Positions 25,581 to 35,341 of a stretch of 64,000 nucleotides of DNA are shown here, in pieces. Position 1 is the first letter of the stretch. Each line of letters begins with the position of its first letter. Source of the DNA: CBDDLD01 sp965250025 (GTDB lineage: Bacteria > Bacteroidota > Bacteroidia > Flavobacteriales > Flavobacteriaceae); NCBI GenBank assembly GCA_965250025.1, contig OZ252283.1, forward strand, positions 2,418,001-2,482,000, given 5' to 3'. A model generated the notes under the pieces. It searched no databases, was not told where the DNA came from, and worked only from the letters and a program-made list of their open reading frames with translations. The position numbers and the translations under genes were made by a program.

Positions 25581-28482
25581 TGTTACATGCAATACTTATA
25601 ATTACCTCAGTCCCCCGCTCTGCTTTATAGTTTCTGTCCCTTACACTAAGTGAAATCGGAGTTCTGAAGTTATGCATATAACTTTGTATACGCTCTTGAA
25701 GTAACTTCATACCAAGAGAGTCTTTACTCTTCGATTTTTTATTAATCGTCTTATCAATACCAATACCATTATCTACTATTGATATCTGAACGCTATTAAC
25801 TTCCAAACTCTTAAATTCTACAACCACACTTCCTGCCTGCTGCTGATTTTCATTAAATGCATGCTTTATGGCATTCTCTATAAATGGTTGTACAAAAAAG
25901 GTTGGAATACTCAGTTTTAGGGAAACGTCATCTGCAAATATAGAATAATTAAACAATTCATTAAACCTCAGTTTCTCAAGTTTAACATATGCTTCCAAAT
26001 ACTTTATTTCGTCTGCTACTGTTACAAATGTTTTTTGAGAATACTCCAGATTAAATCTTAACATTATTGCAAAGTTATCTATATAGATCTGTGACTTCTC
26101 ATAATCTCTTTTGTACATGAACAGCTTAATTGAATTCAAGCAATTGGCAACAAAATGCGGGTTGATCTGGGATTTGATTACTCTTATTTCAAGATCGTTA
26201 AGTTTGTTTTTAAGTTCTAAAGCCAATTGCCGTCTCCTAGTATATCTTCTATACAACAAAAATATACCAAGTATGAGCAATGTATTTACGACAATGAGCA
26301 CCAATGCCTTAAACCAAGTTGTTTGCCAAAACATTGGTGTTATTGTAATATTTACAGTTAGTGGTGTTTCACTATCAACATTACTACTATCTACCCCGTA
26401 TATTGTCAACACATGTTTTCCGGGCTGTAAAGCTGATAGTACTATTTCCTGATCATTTATGTATTGAAACTCTTTTTGATCGTTTAATTTGTATTTAAAT
26501 CTAACGTTCCCTAACGATCCATAATCCGGATAACTTACATTGAAAACTATATTTTCTGTTGTGTATGGAAACCTTGGTTCTAAGCTGGGTTGTTCTCTTA
26601 CTCCAGATATATCCATATGATTTAGCACCACTTTAACCGATTTATTTTGAGACTCAGATAGTTTTTCCATATCTACTACTCTTATGCCTTCGGTATGCGC
26701 AATAAAGAGCTTTCCGTTTTGGATGTGAAAATCATTAAGTCGATTCTCCGGAAGGTCATTGGTTTGTGTGTATCTACAAATTGCCGGAACTTCATCGCTG
26801 TCCTTAAATTCAATCTTACTGATACCACTATTGCTTAAAGCCCATAAAACATGTTCAGATTCAAAAATGAGCTTTTTAATATTATTATCTATAAGCCCAT
26901 TTGCCTTGTTTAATTGCTTTATGGTATTGTTTTTTATGTAAAATAGACCATTGGAATTGGATGCGAATGCATAAATTGTTCTATTGGTATTAAAAGCACC
27001 ATACAAGAAATTATGTCCTGGAATAATTTCTTTGAATTCTTTGCTTTTTAGCTTTGCTTTATACAATCCCATATTTGTTGACAAATAGGCACTATCTTTC
27101 GTGTACTGCAGCACTTGCATTGTTCTTCTCTTAAAGATGGGTATCATTTCATATGTACTACAATTAAGCTTGTAAGCTGTACCGGGTCCAGAAACTATTT
27201 TGTATTTTTTATTATAATCATCTGCAATGCTTTTTATGGCATTAATTCGATTCCCGTTATGTTTTAATGGCGCTGTTAACTCGTTGAGTCGATTATCTGT
27301 TATTATTAAACCATGATCACCTCCAAAAAATACTTTATCTTTTTTTGCATCTATCACATTGATCATTCTTGCTCTGTCAAAGTTCAGCGTTTTAACTCGT
27401 GTTGTATCGTTTGTATATACTCCGGCTTTAGAATCTCCCATTCCAAAATAAATGGTACTGTCTGAACCCGTAATTCTATTGACATTTATTTTTTCAATGG
27501 CTCTAAAATTGTGTTCTGTATAGCTCTCAAATTCTCTCCTATCCCAAAAGATCAGGCCTTTATTTTTAGTTACTACCCATATGTTTTCATCTTTATCGAG
27601 ACTAGTGCCGTTAACAAGAGCATCCTTAAAATATTGCTTTAGTTCTTTGGTTTCGGCATCATATCGGAACAGTTTATCTTCTCCTGCTAACCATACTTCA
27701 TTAGTACCTATTTCTATATTGTAAAACCATTGGGGCTTTTTATTCTTATAAGTAATACGATCATATTGCCCAATGAAACGCCCTTCTTGTTTTTTATACA
27801 AGCGTACTTCCTTTCGTGTATGAACTAATAATAAATCGCCTTTCATACGGAACTCAACAATGTGATCTTCAATTTTTGGAAATTCTTTTAAATGCCTTGT
27901 CGTTGAAGATTTAACATCGAACTCGATCAACCTCTGGTCTTTAGTAAAAAAGAGCGCCTTACTATCGTAATAACTTAAAGGTTTTGGTATGACGTCTTCT
28001 ATATTTAGAAGTGTAACCTTTTTTTCTTTATAGAGATGCAGATTTTTGTCTAATCCGGCATTATAAAAAATTGAGGTTTTAGATACCGGATCGTATTTTA
28101 ATGTGTATCCTACATTATTTCCATGTGAGGCTTTTATCTTATCTAACTCCGGATTCTCATGTTTGGTAACCAACTTACCATTTTCTACATAGGCTATATT
28201 GGTATTGAACGGAAACAAAAACAGACCATCCTGAAACAGCTTAATGTTTAATATTTCATCGTCCTGAAGCGCTTCGTAACTGTGCCTTACGAACACTCTA
28301 CCATCAAAACTGTAAAGCCCATTGTCTGTAGCCAGCCACATGATACCATTATTACCCTGACGCGCTTTATAAACTGCGTTACAATCTAACCCTTCAGAGA
28401 AGTAATACCGTTTGGTACCCCATTGGGCTGATGCTCCAGTAGCAAAACCAAAAGCTATAAAAAGTAAAATCGTCCTTATCAT
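25555..28482 (-). CDS. Propeller-type sensor histidine kinase (LytS/His_kinase family)
   Basis: Inner-membrane sensor kinase of about 975 residues. From the chosen start (MIRTILLFIAFGFATGASAQ) there is a signal peptide. A large periplasmic two-component-regulator propeller follows (GIMWLATDNGLYSFDGRVF, ENIWVVTKNKGLIFWDRREF, VLWALSNSGISKI), then a Y_Y_Y domain (FKYKLNDQKEFQYINDQEIV). A single TM segment (FKALVLIVVNTLLILGIFLLY) leads to a His_kinase domain. There the phospho-His motif reads QINPHFVANCLNSI where the usual form is QINPHFLFN, and it is followed by an ATPase N-box (FIENAIKHAF) and G-box (DNGIGID). A longer start at 28530 adds 16 non-signal-like residues. It overlaps the LytTR response regulator gene. 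The ligand is unknown. Confidence 0.92.
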   Translation of the reverse strand: MIRTILLFIAFGFATGASAQWGTKRYYFSEGLDCNAVYKARQGNNGIMWLATDNGLYSFDGRVFVRHSYEALQDDEILNIKLFQDGLFLFPFNTNIAYVENGKLVTKHENPELDKIKASHGNNVGYTLKYDPVSKTSIFYNAGLDKNLHLYKEKKVTLLNIEDVIPKPLSYYDSKALFFTKDQRLIEFDVKSSTTRHLKEFPKIEDHIVEFRMKGDLLLVHTRKEVRLYKKQEGRFIGQYDRITYKNKKPQWFYNIEIGTNEVWLAGEDKLFRYDAETKELKQYFKDALVNGTSLDKDENIWVVTKNKGLIFWDRREFESYTEHNFRAIEKINVNRITGSDSTIYFGMGDSKAGVYTNDTTRVKTLNFDRARMINVIDAKKDKVFFGGDHGLIITDNRLNELTAPLKHNGNRINAIKSIADDYNKKYKIVSGPGTAYKLNCSTYEMIPIFKRRTMQVLQYTKDSAYLSTNMGLYKAKLKSKEFKEIIPGHNFLYGAFNTNRTIYAFASNSNGLFYIKNNTIKQLNKANGLIDNNIKKLIFESEHVLWALSNSGISKIEFKDSDEVPAICRYTQTNDLPENRLNDFHIQNGKLFIAHTEGIRVVDMEKLSESQNKSVKVVLNHMDISGVREQPSLEPRFPYTTENIVFNVSYPDYGSLGNVRFKYKLNDQKEFQYINDQEIVLSALQPGKHVLTIYGVDSSNVDSETPLTVNITITPMFWQTTWFKALVLIVVNTLLILGIFLLYRRYTRRRQLALELKNKLNDLEIRVIKSQINPHFVANCLNSIKLFMYKRDYEKSQIYIDNFAIMLRFNLEYSQKTFVTVADEIKYLEAYVKLEKLRFNELFNYSIFADDVSLKLSIPTFFVQPFIENAIKHAFNENQQQAGSVVVEFKSLEVNSVQISIVDNGIGIDKTINKKSKSKDSLGMKLLQERIQSYMHNFRTPISLSVRDRNYKAERGTEVIISIACNNGIQSRHR

Positions 28483-28749
28483 AACAAGCCAAAATCCATC
28501 ATCAGTACAAGGCATAATAAGTTTACACAAAACGTAATCCTCTATACTGCTTATGGTATTTCATACGTTTTAATATCAAAAAAGACTTCAATATTAAAAC
28601 CCTGTAAGCTAGTAAATAATAAAATTCTTACAAAGAAAAAATTGCTTAAATTCTGATGTTAGACATAAAGGATGAGTAAGCACAAGTACAGGTTTTACAT
28701 GTAATATTAGAGCTGCATCACCAAAAAGCTTATGATCATATTGTAGAAA

Positions 28750-30261
28750 TCACTCGTCTAAAATGTCTAAATCGAAATACAAATCATTAAATTCTGTTCT
28801 GCTCAAAAACTGTTGCCATTCGGCATCAGACACATCAATATCTGTTGGCTTTTTCACTTCATTTTCGTCCGTTTGAAACACTCTGCCTTGTGCTTTTTCA
28901 AGTAATGCTTTTTTTATGCTTGGCAAAGGGTGCCTCCATGGTGGAGTATTCTTTGTCATGGCCCATTTATTTACTGCTGTAATCATGGCTGTGAATTCCT
29001 GAGCATACTGACCCTGCGCCATCCAACCTAAATTTGGATACTTATCTTCTATATCGCCATTTAATGTTGCATTATGACTTGCATGATGGCCTACTTTATA
29101 GAGTACCGTTCGTCCTAAAATGTCTTTAGCTGTAATGGTTTCACCATCCTTTTTCCATTCTTTATCATCCCATGATATCCAATTGCCACGTTGGGCATCG
29201 GCAGCAAATAACAATACTTTTTTGGTTTGTGGCAATTCAAAGGCCAGTACCAGACTGGTATTATTGATTCCTCTGTTGGTTTTTAATGCCATTTGTTCTG
29301 CTGCATATAACCATTCGTCGTCTATCCTTCGCCATGAGGCATTTGATGGTACTTCAATTTCATCTGCATTTTCATTGATGGGCTTATCTTTCCCATACCA
29401 ATCTTTAAAAAATCCATGTCCAAAAGCATTCTGAGTTTCTACATGATATACACTACGAAATGGCGATACTTTGTGATCTGGATTAGACAACGCGGCATTA
29501 AGTGATAAATGACGTCCATTGTGAGACGGAAAGCCTTCGCCTCCAACTGGATCTTCATCTAATAATAATCGTTCTCTTCTCGGTGGTCCCAATACATAAG
29601 CTCCTACCCCATCTGTTTCATTTAATTCTACATAATCGCCAGGATTTAGGTATTTAATACCTTTATGTTGCCGCGCTTTGTCTTTTATATATTTCATGGC
29701 ACGCTTATTTTTAGATCTCGAAGGGTCTTTGGCTGCAGCACGCAACGTATTGTAATTAAACTCATCTTCTTTATCACCACCAAATTCCAGGCTCAAAAGG
29801 TTATCAATGGTCTTTAGTGCCGAATCGTTCTTTTTCAAAGCCATTCCCAATAATCTACGCCCTTCTACCAAACCCAACAACTGGTCTTTATATTTTTTAC
29901 GAATCTTTTTAGCTAATCTGTCAGTTGGTGATTCGGTCCATGCCAACCATAATTCCTTAACTTCTATATTTTTAAAATGTGGTGATCTGCTTTTCCAGAA
30001 AGCATTTACATGATCTTGATGTTCATGAGTTATAACGACCAAATCTATGACGTTATCTGTAGCTTCCTCAATACTACGGACCACTTTTTTAATATCGCCA
30101 TGAGGTAAAAAGTGTTGCGATCCGGGTTTGTAACCACAATCTATTAATATGTAATACGGTCGGTCTTCATTTGTTTTCGGGATAGCGATCAGAAAACAAT
30201 CGCCATGACCTATTCGATACATCCTTACACGGACGCCATTTGCTGGAGTTTCTAATTTCAT
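28750..30261 (-). CDS. Metallo-beta-lactamase-fold hydrolase (ComEC-type MBL)
   Basis: 503 residues with no signal peptide, so probably cytoplasmic. N-terminal GHGDCFLIAIP and YYILIDCGYKPG lead into the metal-binding motif THEHQDHVNAFW (residues 79-89; HxHxDH). Later ligands are suggested by LLFAADAQRGNWISWDD and LYKVGHHASHNATLNG. This is the MBL group that resembles the ComEC C-terminal domain; substrates are often nucleic acids or nucleotides but are not predictable here. It is considerably longer than a bare MBL domain (about 250 residues), with a large insertion in the middle (about 95-300). It follows the peptidase gene after 2 bp, so the two are co-expressed and probably act together. 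Confidence 0.88.
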   Translation of the reverse strand: MKLETPANGVRVRMYRIGHGDCFLIAIPKTNEDRPYYILIDCGYKPGSQHFLPHGDIKKVVRSIEEATDNVIDLVVITHEHQDHVNAFWKSRSPHFKNIEVKELWLAWTESPTDRLAKKIRKKYKDQLLGLVEGRRLLGMALKKNDSALKTIDNLLSLEFGGDKEDEFNYNTLRAAAKDPSRSKNKRAMKYIKDKARQHKGIKYLNPGDYVELNETDGVGAYVLGPPRRERLLLDEDPVGGEGFPSHNGRHLSLNAALSNPDHKVSPFRSVYHVETQNAFGHGFFKDWYGKDKPINENADEIEVPSNASWRRIDDEWLYAAEQMALKTNRGINNTSLVLAFELPQTKKVLLFAADAQRGNWISWDDKEWKKDGETITAKDILGRTVLYKVGHHASHNATLNGDIEDKYPNLGWMAQGQYAQEFTAMITAVNKWAMTKNTPPWRHPLPSIKKALLEKAQGRVFQTDENEVKKPTDIDVSDAEWQQFLSRTEFNDLYFDLDILDE

Positions 30262-30263
30262 AA

Positions 30264-32282
30264 CTATTCTGTGTCTTTATGTAATATATAGAATGGCTCA
30301 TCGCGATGTCCATTATGATGATCTGTAAATCCTGCGTTAAATGCATTACCTGTTACGCCATCTTCACCTAAAAGATAGTGTCTTAAACGGTCCAAATGTT
30401 CATCTGACGCAATGGTTCCGGGGGTTCTTATAATCCTTCTAATTTCTTGTGTATTGGGATTGACAATAAAAGTACATCCCGCTCTATACGTGAAGTCTCC
30501 GGCATCATTCTTGGCAGTACCATTTTTGTCTTTAGTTTCTTGTTTTTTCTTATCGTAATAGCCTTTGCGACGTTGTGTAACTTCAATGACAATGTCTGTA
30601 GTAAAACTACCTACAATAGTTTGCCTTATAGTAGGTCTTACGGAGTGCACTTCTATAGTTGGCTTGCCCGAGTTATCGCAATAAATGGTTTTAGGCATGT
30701 CTGGTTCTTTGTAAACGACCAGCCCCAGTAAATCGCCATAATCTTTACCAATACCATCGCCATTAGTTAACCAATAATAAACTTGCTTTCTTAGATTTAC
30801 CAATATCTTCCATACTTTAAAGCGATCGCTTTCCAAATTCCAATTTTCTATTTTCGAAAGAAAGTTAGCTTTCATGGACTGTTTCATCATATCCTTCTTA
30901 TCGTCCTGAGCTTGTAGCTTCATCTGACGATCAGTATCGGTATCCTGATATTGTGTGGAAGGTTTGTTTCGCATAGCTTCGTCTGCACTGGGCCATTTTA
31001 ACCCATCTATTCCCATACTGGTCACCTGTTCTGGCAATATGCCCCATTCCCTAAAGCTTTGTATAAATACAATACGGTATTCTTCAATATGTGGTGAAAA
31101 ATCAAGATCTGCAGTGATAACACCTCTTAAAAAATCTCCAAAAGTAATTCCCAAAGGCGGACAATAATCTATAGCACGGATACACATTTGTAAGATTCGA
31201 TCTGCGGCTTCTGCAGCTTCTTCAGACAGTCTTTTGGTTAGATCGGGATGAATATCTCCTTCGGGCAGATTTCCTGTTCCTTGTGTTGCTATCCTGAAGA
31301 GATCTGCCACATTTTTGGAATAGATCAGTAAAAAGGCTCTGAACACTGCGGCTACTAAAATAGCGCCTCTGGCATGAGGTTGTATTGTAGTGTCCAGTGC
31401 AAAAGGATCGGGTGATTTTAATTCCCATTCCCCGGTATCTTCATTGACACCTCCTAAAGCGTCTCTTAGTGCGGCACCACGACCTGTAGCCCTTCCAAAC
31501 TCTTGTGCCAGCTGTCCCAACAGATTTTCGCTTTGTAAGTTGCCCTTGGTTTTCTTTATCTGATTTTCCAGTACTTGTGGATACGTAAAATGCTGAAACA
31601 AAGCAACGATATCAGCAAATGCCTCATGAAATGCATGTACATCTGTATTGGTAGCGTCATTGAATCTGGGATGTACTCCATCTAATAGAGCATGAGTCAC
31701 TTCATGAGCAATGATATCGTGCGATAAGCATGTAAATACTAAGGTCCCTGGTGCGTTGGATGGATTTTTTGAGGTAATGGGGAAATAACCAAACAATAGG
31801 GCTTTTTTGGCTGGACTATAATATGCATTTTCGTCTCTTAACGCATGCGGATATACTCTTAAACGCCTTACAAACTGGTCAATGTATTTTCCGTTTGACA
31901 ACCGTTCTACTCGATCGGACCAGAATGCTACTCGCCCCAATGCTCTCTCAAACTGTTTTATCGTCGTCATCACTACCGCATATACCATTTGTTGGTGAAA
32001 CTGTGGGTTCGATTCTGATGGTGTTAGTCCGTCTTTAGCAATTAAATGTGGGTTTTCTAAATTTACAGGCTCATAAAACACGCCACTTGCCGGGTCGTAG
32101 TCAATGACTTCTACATATTCGCCAATAGGGCCTTCTTTTAAACTTTCCCAAGGAATATTAAGCGTTAATTGATTCATCTCGGCTGTATCGAGATTTATGG
32201 CAAGGCTCGGATCGAAAGCCAGCACCCTCAATTTTCGATAATATGGTGCTTCTACTGTTATTTCTGTTGCTGTATTGGTCAT
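30264..32282 (-). CDS. Cytoplasmic zinc metallopeptidase of the HEXXH (gluzincin, M4-like) type with long C-terminal extension
   Basis: 672 residues without signal peptide or TM segment. The catalytic centre is visible: HEVTH at residues 193-197 (IAHEVTHALLDG) and the third ligand Glu in FHEAFADIVALFQHF (E220), the HEXXH...E spacing of gluzincins. A conserved His follows in IQPHARGAILVAAVFRAFL, like the M4 active-site His region. The C-terminal ~230 residues (from about 440) are charged and unrecognised; they include FTTDIVIEVTQRRKGYY and FTYRAGCTFIVNPNTQEIRRI. M4 enzymes are usually secreted with a propeptide; here neither is visible, suggesting an intracellular role. It is the middle gene of a three-gene unit with gaps of 10 and 2 bp. 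Substrate unknown. Confidence 0.85.
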   Translation of the reverse strand: MTNTATEITVEAPYYRKLRVLAFDPSLAINLDTAEMNQLTLNIPWESLKEGPIGEYVEVIDYDPASGVFYEPVNLENPHLIAKDGLTPSESNPQFHQQMVYAVVMTTIKQFERALGRVAFWSDRVERLSNGKYIDQFVRRLRVYPHALRDENAYYSPAKKALLFGYFPITSKNPSNAPGTLVFTCLSHDIIAHEVTHALLDGVHPRFNDATNTDVHAFHEAFADIVALFQHFTYPQVLENQIKKTKGNLQSENLLGQLAQEFGRATGRGAALRDALGGVNEDTGEWELKSPDPFALDTTIQPHARGAILVAAVFRAFLLIYSKNVADLFRIATQGTGNLPEGDIHPDLTKRLSEEAAEAADRILQMCIRAIDYCPPLGITFGDFLRGVITADLDFSPHIEEYRIVFIQSFREWGILPEQVTSMGIDGLKWPSADEAMRNKPSTQYQDTDTDRQMKLQAQDDKKDMMKQSMKANFLSKIENWNLESDRFKVWKILVNLRKQVYYWLTNGDGIGKDYGDLLGLVVYKEPDMPKTIYCDNSGKPTIEVHSVRPTIRQTIVGSFTTDIVIEVTQRRKGYYDKKKQETKDKNGTAKNDAGDFTYRAGCTFIVNPNTQEIRRIIRTPGTIASDEHLDRLRHYLLGEDGVTGNAFNAGFTDHHNGHRDEPFYILHKDTE

Positions 32283-32292
32283 AATTTTTGGA

Positions 32293-32937
32293 TTAATCGG
32301 TTAAGGAATAGATCTGTTTTCCGCCGCGCCCTCTGTAACGTTTAACAATGTTTTTCTGTTCCAGTCTTCCTATGAGTTCTTTCATTTCCTCATCACCCAT
32401 ACCACTATCTTTTGCAATACCCTGAACGGTTCTGAACTTATATTTTTCGTTCTTAAAAGCTTCAAAAATCTTACTCATTGTCTCAGGAGTAACGCCTTCA
32501 GGCAGGCCTTTTACATCTGCCTGCGTTTTTATATCGGAACCACCATCTGTTTGATCATCGACAAGTACGCCTACCTTTTCTGTATTCTCTTTTGTTTCCT
32601 CTTCTATGGCTGCTGTTTTTCGTTTTACTTTTTCCAAATCCTGAATGACTTTATCTCCAACAGAATTCAAAAATCGGTTGGAAAAGAATGCCGCTATAAG
32701 ACAGAACCCTACAAAAACAAAATAATCTGTCGGTGCATTTTCAAACTTCAACAGATCACTAGATACCATATTAAGAAACAAAGGCACTGTGAAAGAAGCT
32801 ACAATGCCCATAAATAAACTCTTTAAAAAATTGAAGCCTTTGAAGTCTTCATTACTTTGAGAACGAAAAAAATTACCTATTCCTCCTGCTAAGCCACTGA
32901 GAAGTATCAGGCTTATGATCAACATTTCTTTACTCAT
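32293..32937 (-). CDS. Small membrane protein with three TM segments and C-terminal winged helix
   Basis: 214 residues. Three hydrophobic segments lie in the first ~95 residues (MLIISLILLSGLAGGIGNFF, FLKSLFMGIVASFTVPLFL, YFVFVGFCLIAAFFSNRFL). The GGIGNFF turn resembles the YLATT (YEATS-associated three-TM) membrane module; that family assignment is from memory and tentative. An Asp/Glu/Lys-rich linker follows. The C-terminal ~65 residues look like a winged helix (GVTPETMSKIFEAFKNEKYK, TVQGIAKDSGMGDEEMKELI, IVKRYRGRGGKQIYSL). It is the first gene of the unit with the peptidase and the MBL hydrolase, 10 bp upstream of the former. A membrane-tethered sensor or regulator is the likeliest role. 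32938-33208 upstream has no recognisable gene. Confidence 0.75.
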   Translation of the reverse strand: MSKEMLIISLILLSGLAGGIGNFFRSQSNEDFKGFNFLKSLFMGIVASFTVPLFLNMVSSDLLKFENAPTDYFVFVGFCLIAAFFSNRFLNSVGDKVIQDLEKVKRKTAAIEEETKENTEKVGVLVDDQTDGGSDIKTQADVKGLPEGVTPETMSKIFEAFKNEKYKFRTVQGIAKDSGMGDEEMKELIGRLEQKNIVKRYRGRGGKQIYSLTD

Positions 32938-33208
32938 ATCTTACAGTATTAATTAATACATTATGATTAATGCGAGTTATTAATTAATTCTGAAATATGT
33001 TGTTGACTATTTTACAAAACAGGTAAGTATTTTGCAACAAACATTGATGTTGCTATGACACGGGGAATGAGTGTTATCTAGCACACCAAATCTTATAAAA
33101 CTATGATTTCCATGAAATTAGTGATTATTTACGATATATAAAAACCATGCTATCATTGTTTTCATTTTCTTAACATCACAATCGCATTAAAGCTATAGTA
33201 TTAATATC

Positions 33209-35215
33209 TCATTCTGTAGATTGCGCCAAGCCATTGTTCTTATAATTTTCTAGGCCTGACTTTAGCCATTCGTAATATTCGTTACTATTTGGAGTGTAAG
33301 CTTTAATGGTATTCAAAAGCGCCATATTGTGATCTAATAACACATAAAAAGGTTGAGCATTACTCTCAAAATTTATGGTTTCTAAAGTTGACCATTTATC
33401 GCCTATGGTTTCTATTGCTTTTACATTTCCTGATGGCCTTAGGTATTTAAACTGTTGGTCTTCCGGTAATAGTTTTCTATCGTCAACATAGAGTGAAATA
33501 ATGACATAATCTTCACTCAAGAGCTCATATACCTCAGCAGTGCTCCATACTTGTTCTTCCATCTTTCTACAATTTACACAAGCCCAGCCTGTAAAATCGA
33601 GCATTATAGGTTTATTTTGTGCTTTTGCTGCTTCAATACCTTCTTCCAAATCTTTATAGCAATTTAAGTCTAAAGGGCACTCGGAGGTTTTGTCGTAAAT
33701 ACTGTAAAACATTGGTGGTGGAAATCCACTTAATAGCTTTAGATTGGCATATTTGGTATTGGACAATCCTGGGATTAGATACACTACAAAAGCAATCACT
33801 AATACTATAAAACTTAATCTGGTTTTTCCAATTTTAAATAGTGGCCCGTCGTGTGGAAATTTTATTTTACCAAATAAATACAGGATTAAACTAATGCCTA
33901 TGAGAATCCATAAACCAATAAAGATTTCTCTTTTTAATAACCCCCAATGGGCTACTAAGTCTGCATTGGATAAAAACTTTAAGGCAAATGCAAACTCCAA
34001 ATGCGCTAAAACAACTTTTACCGTGTTTAGCCAACCTCCGGATTTTGGTAATGAGTTTAACCATTTAGGGAACATAGCGAAAAGTGTAAACGGTAATGCT
34101 AATGCCAAACCGAAACCGCTCATACCCATTGTTAATTGCATGGCTCCTCCATCTGAAGTTAAAGATCCTGCGAGCAATGACCCCAATATTGGGCCTGTAC
34201 AAGAAAATGAAACTATAGCTAAAGTTAATGCCATTAAAAATATACCGACCATTCCACCTACTTTAGAAGAAGCCGAGTCCATTTTATTTCCCCATGATGA
34301 GGGTAGCGTAATCTCGTAATACCCTAAGAAAGAAAAGGCAAAAAATATCAACACGGCAAAAAAGAAAATATTAAGCCACATGTTGGTAGATATTGTGTTT
34401 AATATTTCGGGGTTTAGCGAGTCTAAAAAATGAAAAGGTAAGCTAAGTAAAACATAAATAAATAGAATAAAGAACCCATAAAGCATGGCATTGAACATGC
34501 CTTTTTTTGCATCTGCAGAACCTTTGGTAAAAAAGGTCACCGTCAATGGTATCATTGGAAACACACACGGGGTTAGTAAAGCCAATAAACCGCCTAAAAA
34601 CCCCAATATAAAGATGCCCAAATAGCTCTTATTTTTTACCGAGTTTGTTTGATCTTCAAACGTATCCCATCCGGTTACATTTAAATCCAGTTGTTTTGAA
34701 AGTTGTTGGCTTCGTTCATCTATTGTTACGTTACTAGACGCAGTATTTTGTGAGGCATCCAAAGCGATATTAAACGTATGATCTGAAGGAATACACTTTT
34801 CATCATCACAGGTCATGAAATCTACAAGAACTTCAACATGCTCCAAATCTTTATTTATAAGTTTGATTCGCTGCTTAAACTCTGCAGATTCGTTAAAGTA
34901 CTTGATATCCAATTCAAAAACCTTATCAAATACAGGTTCTACATCGGGCTCAGAAGTTTTTCCTACAAGCTCATAATTATCTTCAGCATTTTTAAACTCA
35001 AACACTGTTGGCAATGGCCCAAAACCTTCCGCTTTTTCCTGAGAATACAAATGCCAATCTTTTTCAATGGTAGCTTCAAATATGAGCTCATATTCTGTAT
35101 CACTGATCTTAGAGACTTTATGATCCCACTTTGTAGGTTCTAATACCTGTGAAAATATTTGAACTGAAAAAAGTAAGGTTAAACTGTAAAATAATACGTA
35201 TTTTTTTAGTGTCAT
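33209..35215 (-). CDS. dsbD: Thiol:disulfide interchange protein DsbD
   Basis: Carries electrons from cytoplasmic thioredoxin across the inner membrane to periplasmic thiols. Numbering from an upstream ATG at 35236: the signal peptide ends near FSQ30. The N-terminal beta domain has the pair C143/C148 (MTCDDEKC). The central membrane domain has about eight TM segments with the two redox cysteines in LTPCVFPMIP and FSCTGPILG. The C-terminal thioredoxin domain has the CxxC in GWACVNCRKMEEQVW. All three redox centres are therefore present. The start at 35215 (MTLKKYVLFYSL) is chosen because a -7 element at 35241-35234 would put transcription start downstream of 35236. Neighbouring thioredoxin-like and rhodanese genes fit a shared envelope redox role. 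Confidence 0.93.
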   Translation of the reverse strand: MTLKKYVLFYSLTLLFSVQIFSQVLEPTKWDHKVSKISDTEYELIFEATIEKDWHLYSQEKAEGFGPLPTVFEFKNAEDNYELVGKTSEPDVEPVFDKVFELDIKYFNESAEFKQRIKLINKDLEHVEVLVDFMTCDDEKCIPSDHTFNIALDASQNTASSNVTIDERSQQLSKQLDLNVTGWDTFEDQTNSVKNKSYLGIFILGFLGGLLALLTPCVFPMIPLTVTFFTKGSADAKKGMFNAMLYGFFILFIYVLLSLPFHFLDSLNPEILNTISTNMWLNIFFFAVLIFFAFSFLGYYEITLPSSWGNKMDSASSKVGGMVGIFLMALTLAIVSFSCTGPILGSLLAGSLTSDGGAMQLTMGMSGFGLALALPFTLFAMFPKWLNSLPKSGGWLNTVKVVLAHLEFAFALKFLSNADLVAHWGLLKREIFIGLWILIGISLILYLFGKIKFPHDGPLFKIGKTRLSFIVLVIAFVVYLIPGLSNTKYANLKLLSGFPPPMFYSIYDKTSECPLDLNCYKDLEEGIEAAKAQNKPIMLDFTGWACVNCRKMEEQVWSTAEVYELLSEDYVIISLYVDDRKLLPEDQQFKYLRPSGNVKAIETIGDKWSTLETINFESNAQPFYVLLDHNMALLNTIKAYTPNSNEYYEWLKSGLENYKNNGLAQSTE

Positions 35216-35233
35216 AAGTAGGGAATTAAAACA

Positions 35234-35241
35234 CAAATGTA
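35234..35241 (-). promoter_or_regulatory. Bacteroidota -7 element (TACATTTG) for dsbD
   Basis: The complement of CAAATGTA is TACATTTG, fitting TAnnTTTG, about 20 bp before the start codon at 35215. No clear -33 TTG was found at the usual distance, so confidence is moderate. Confidence 0.5.
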
Positions 35242-35341
35242 AGTGTTATGTACTTATTTATAAATTTTTGACGCTAATTTATAAAAAACTTAAGAATACT
35301 TATGTTGAATTGTGTAAGTCATAAAAGGATGACAAAAATAC

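Noticed and set aside
28531..28749. Gap between the MBL gene and the sensor kinase searched for small genes or RNAs
   Set aside because: AT-rich with no frame, hairpin or promoter box strong enough to report.
32938..33208. Gap upstream of the membrane winged-helix gene searched for a promoter or small RNA
   Set aside because: No exact TAnnTTTG element and no convincing hairpin were found in either direction.
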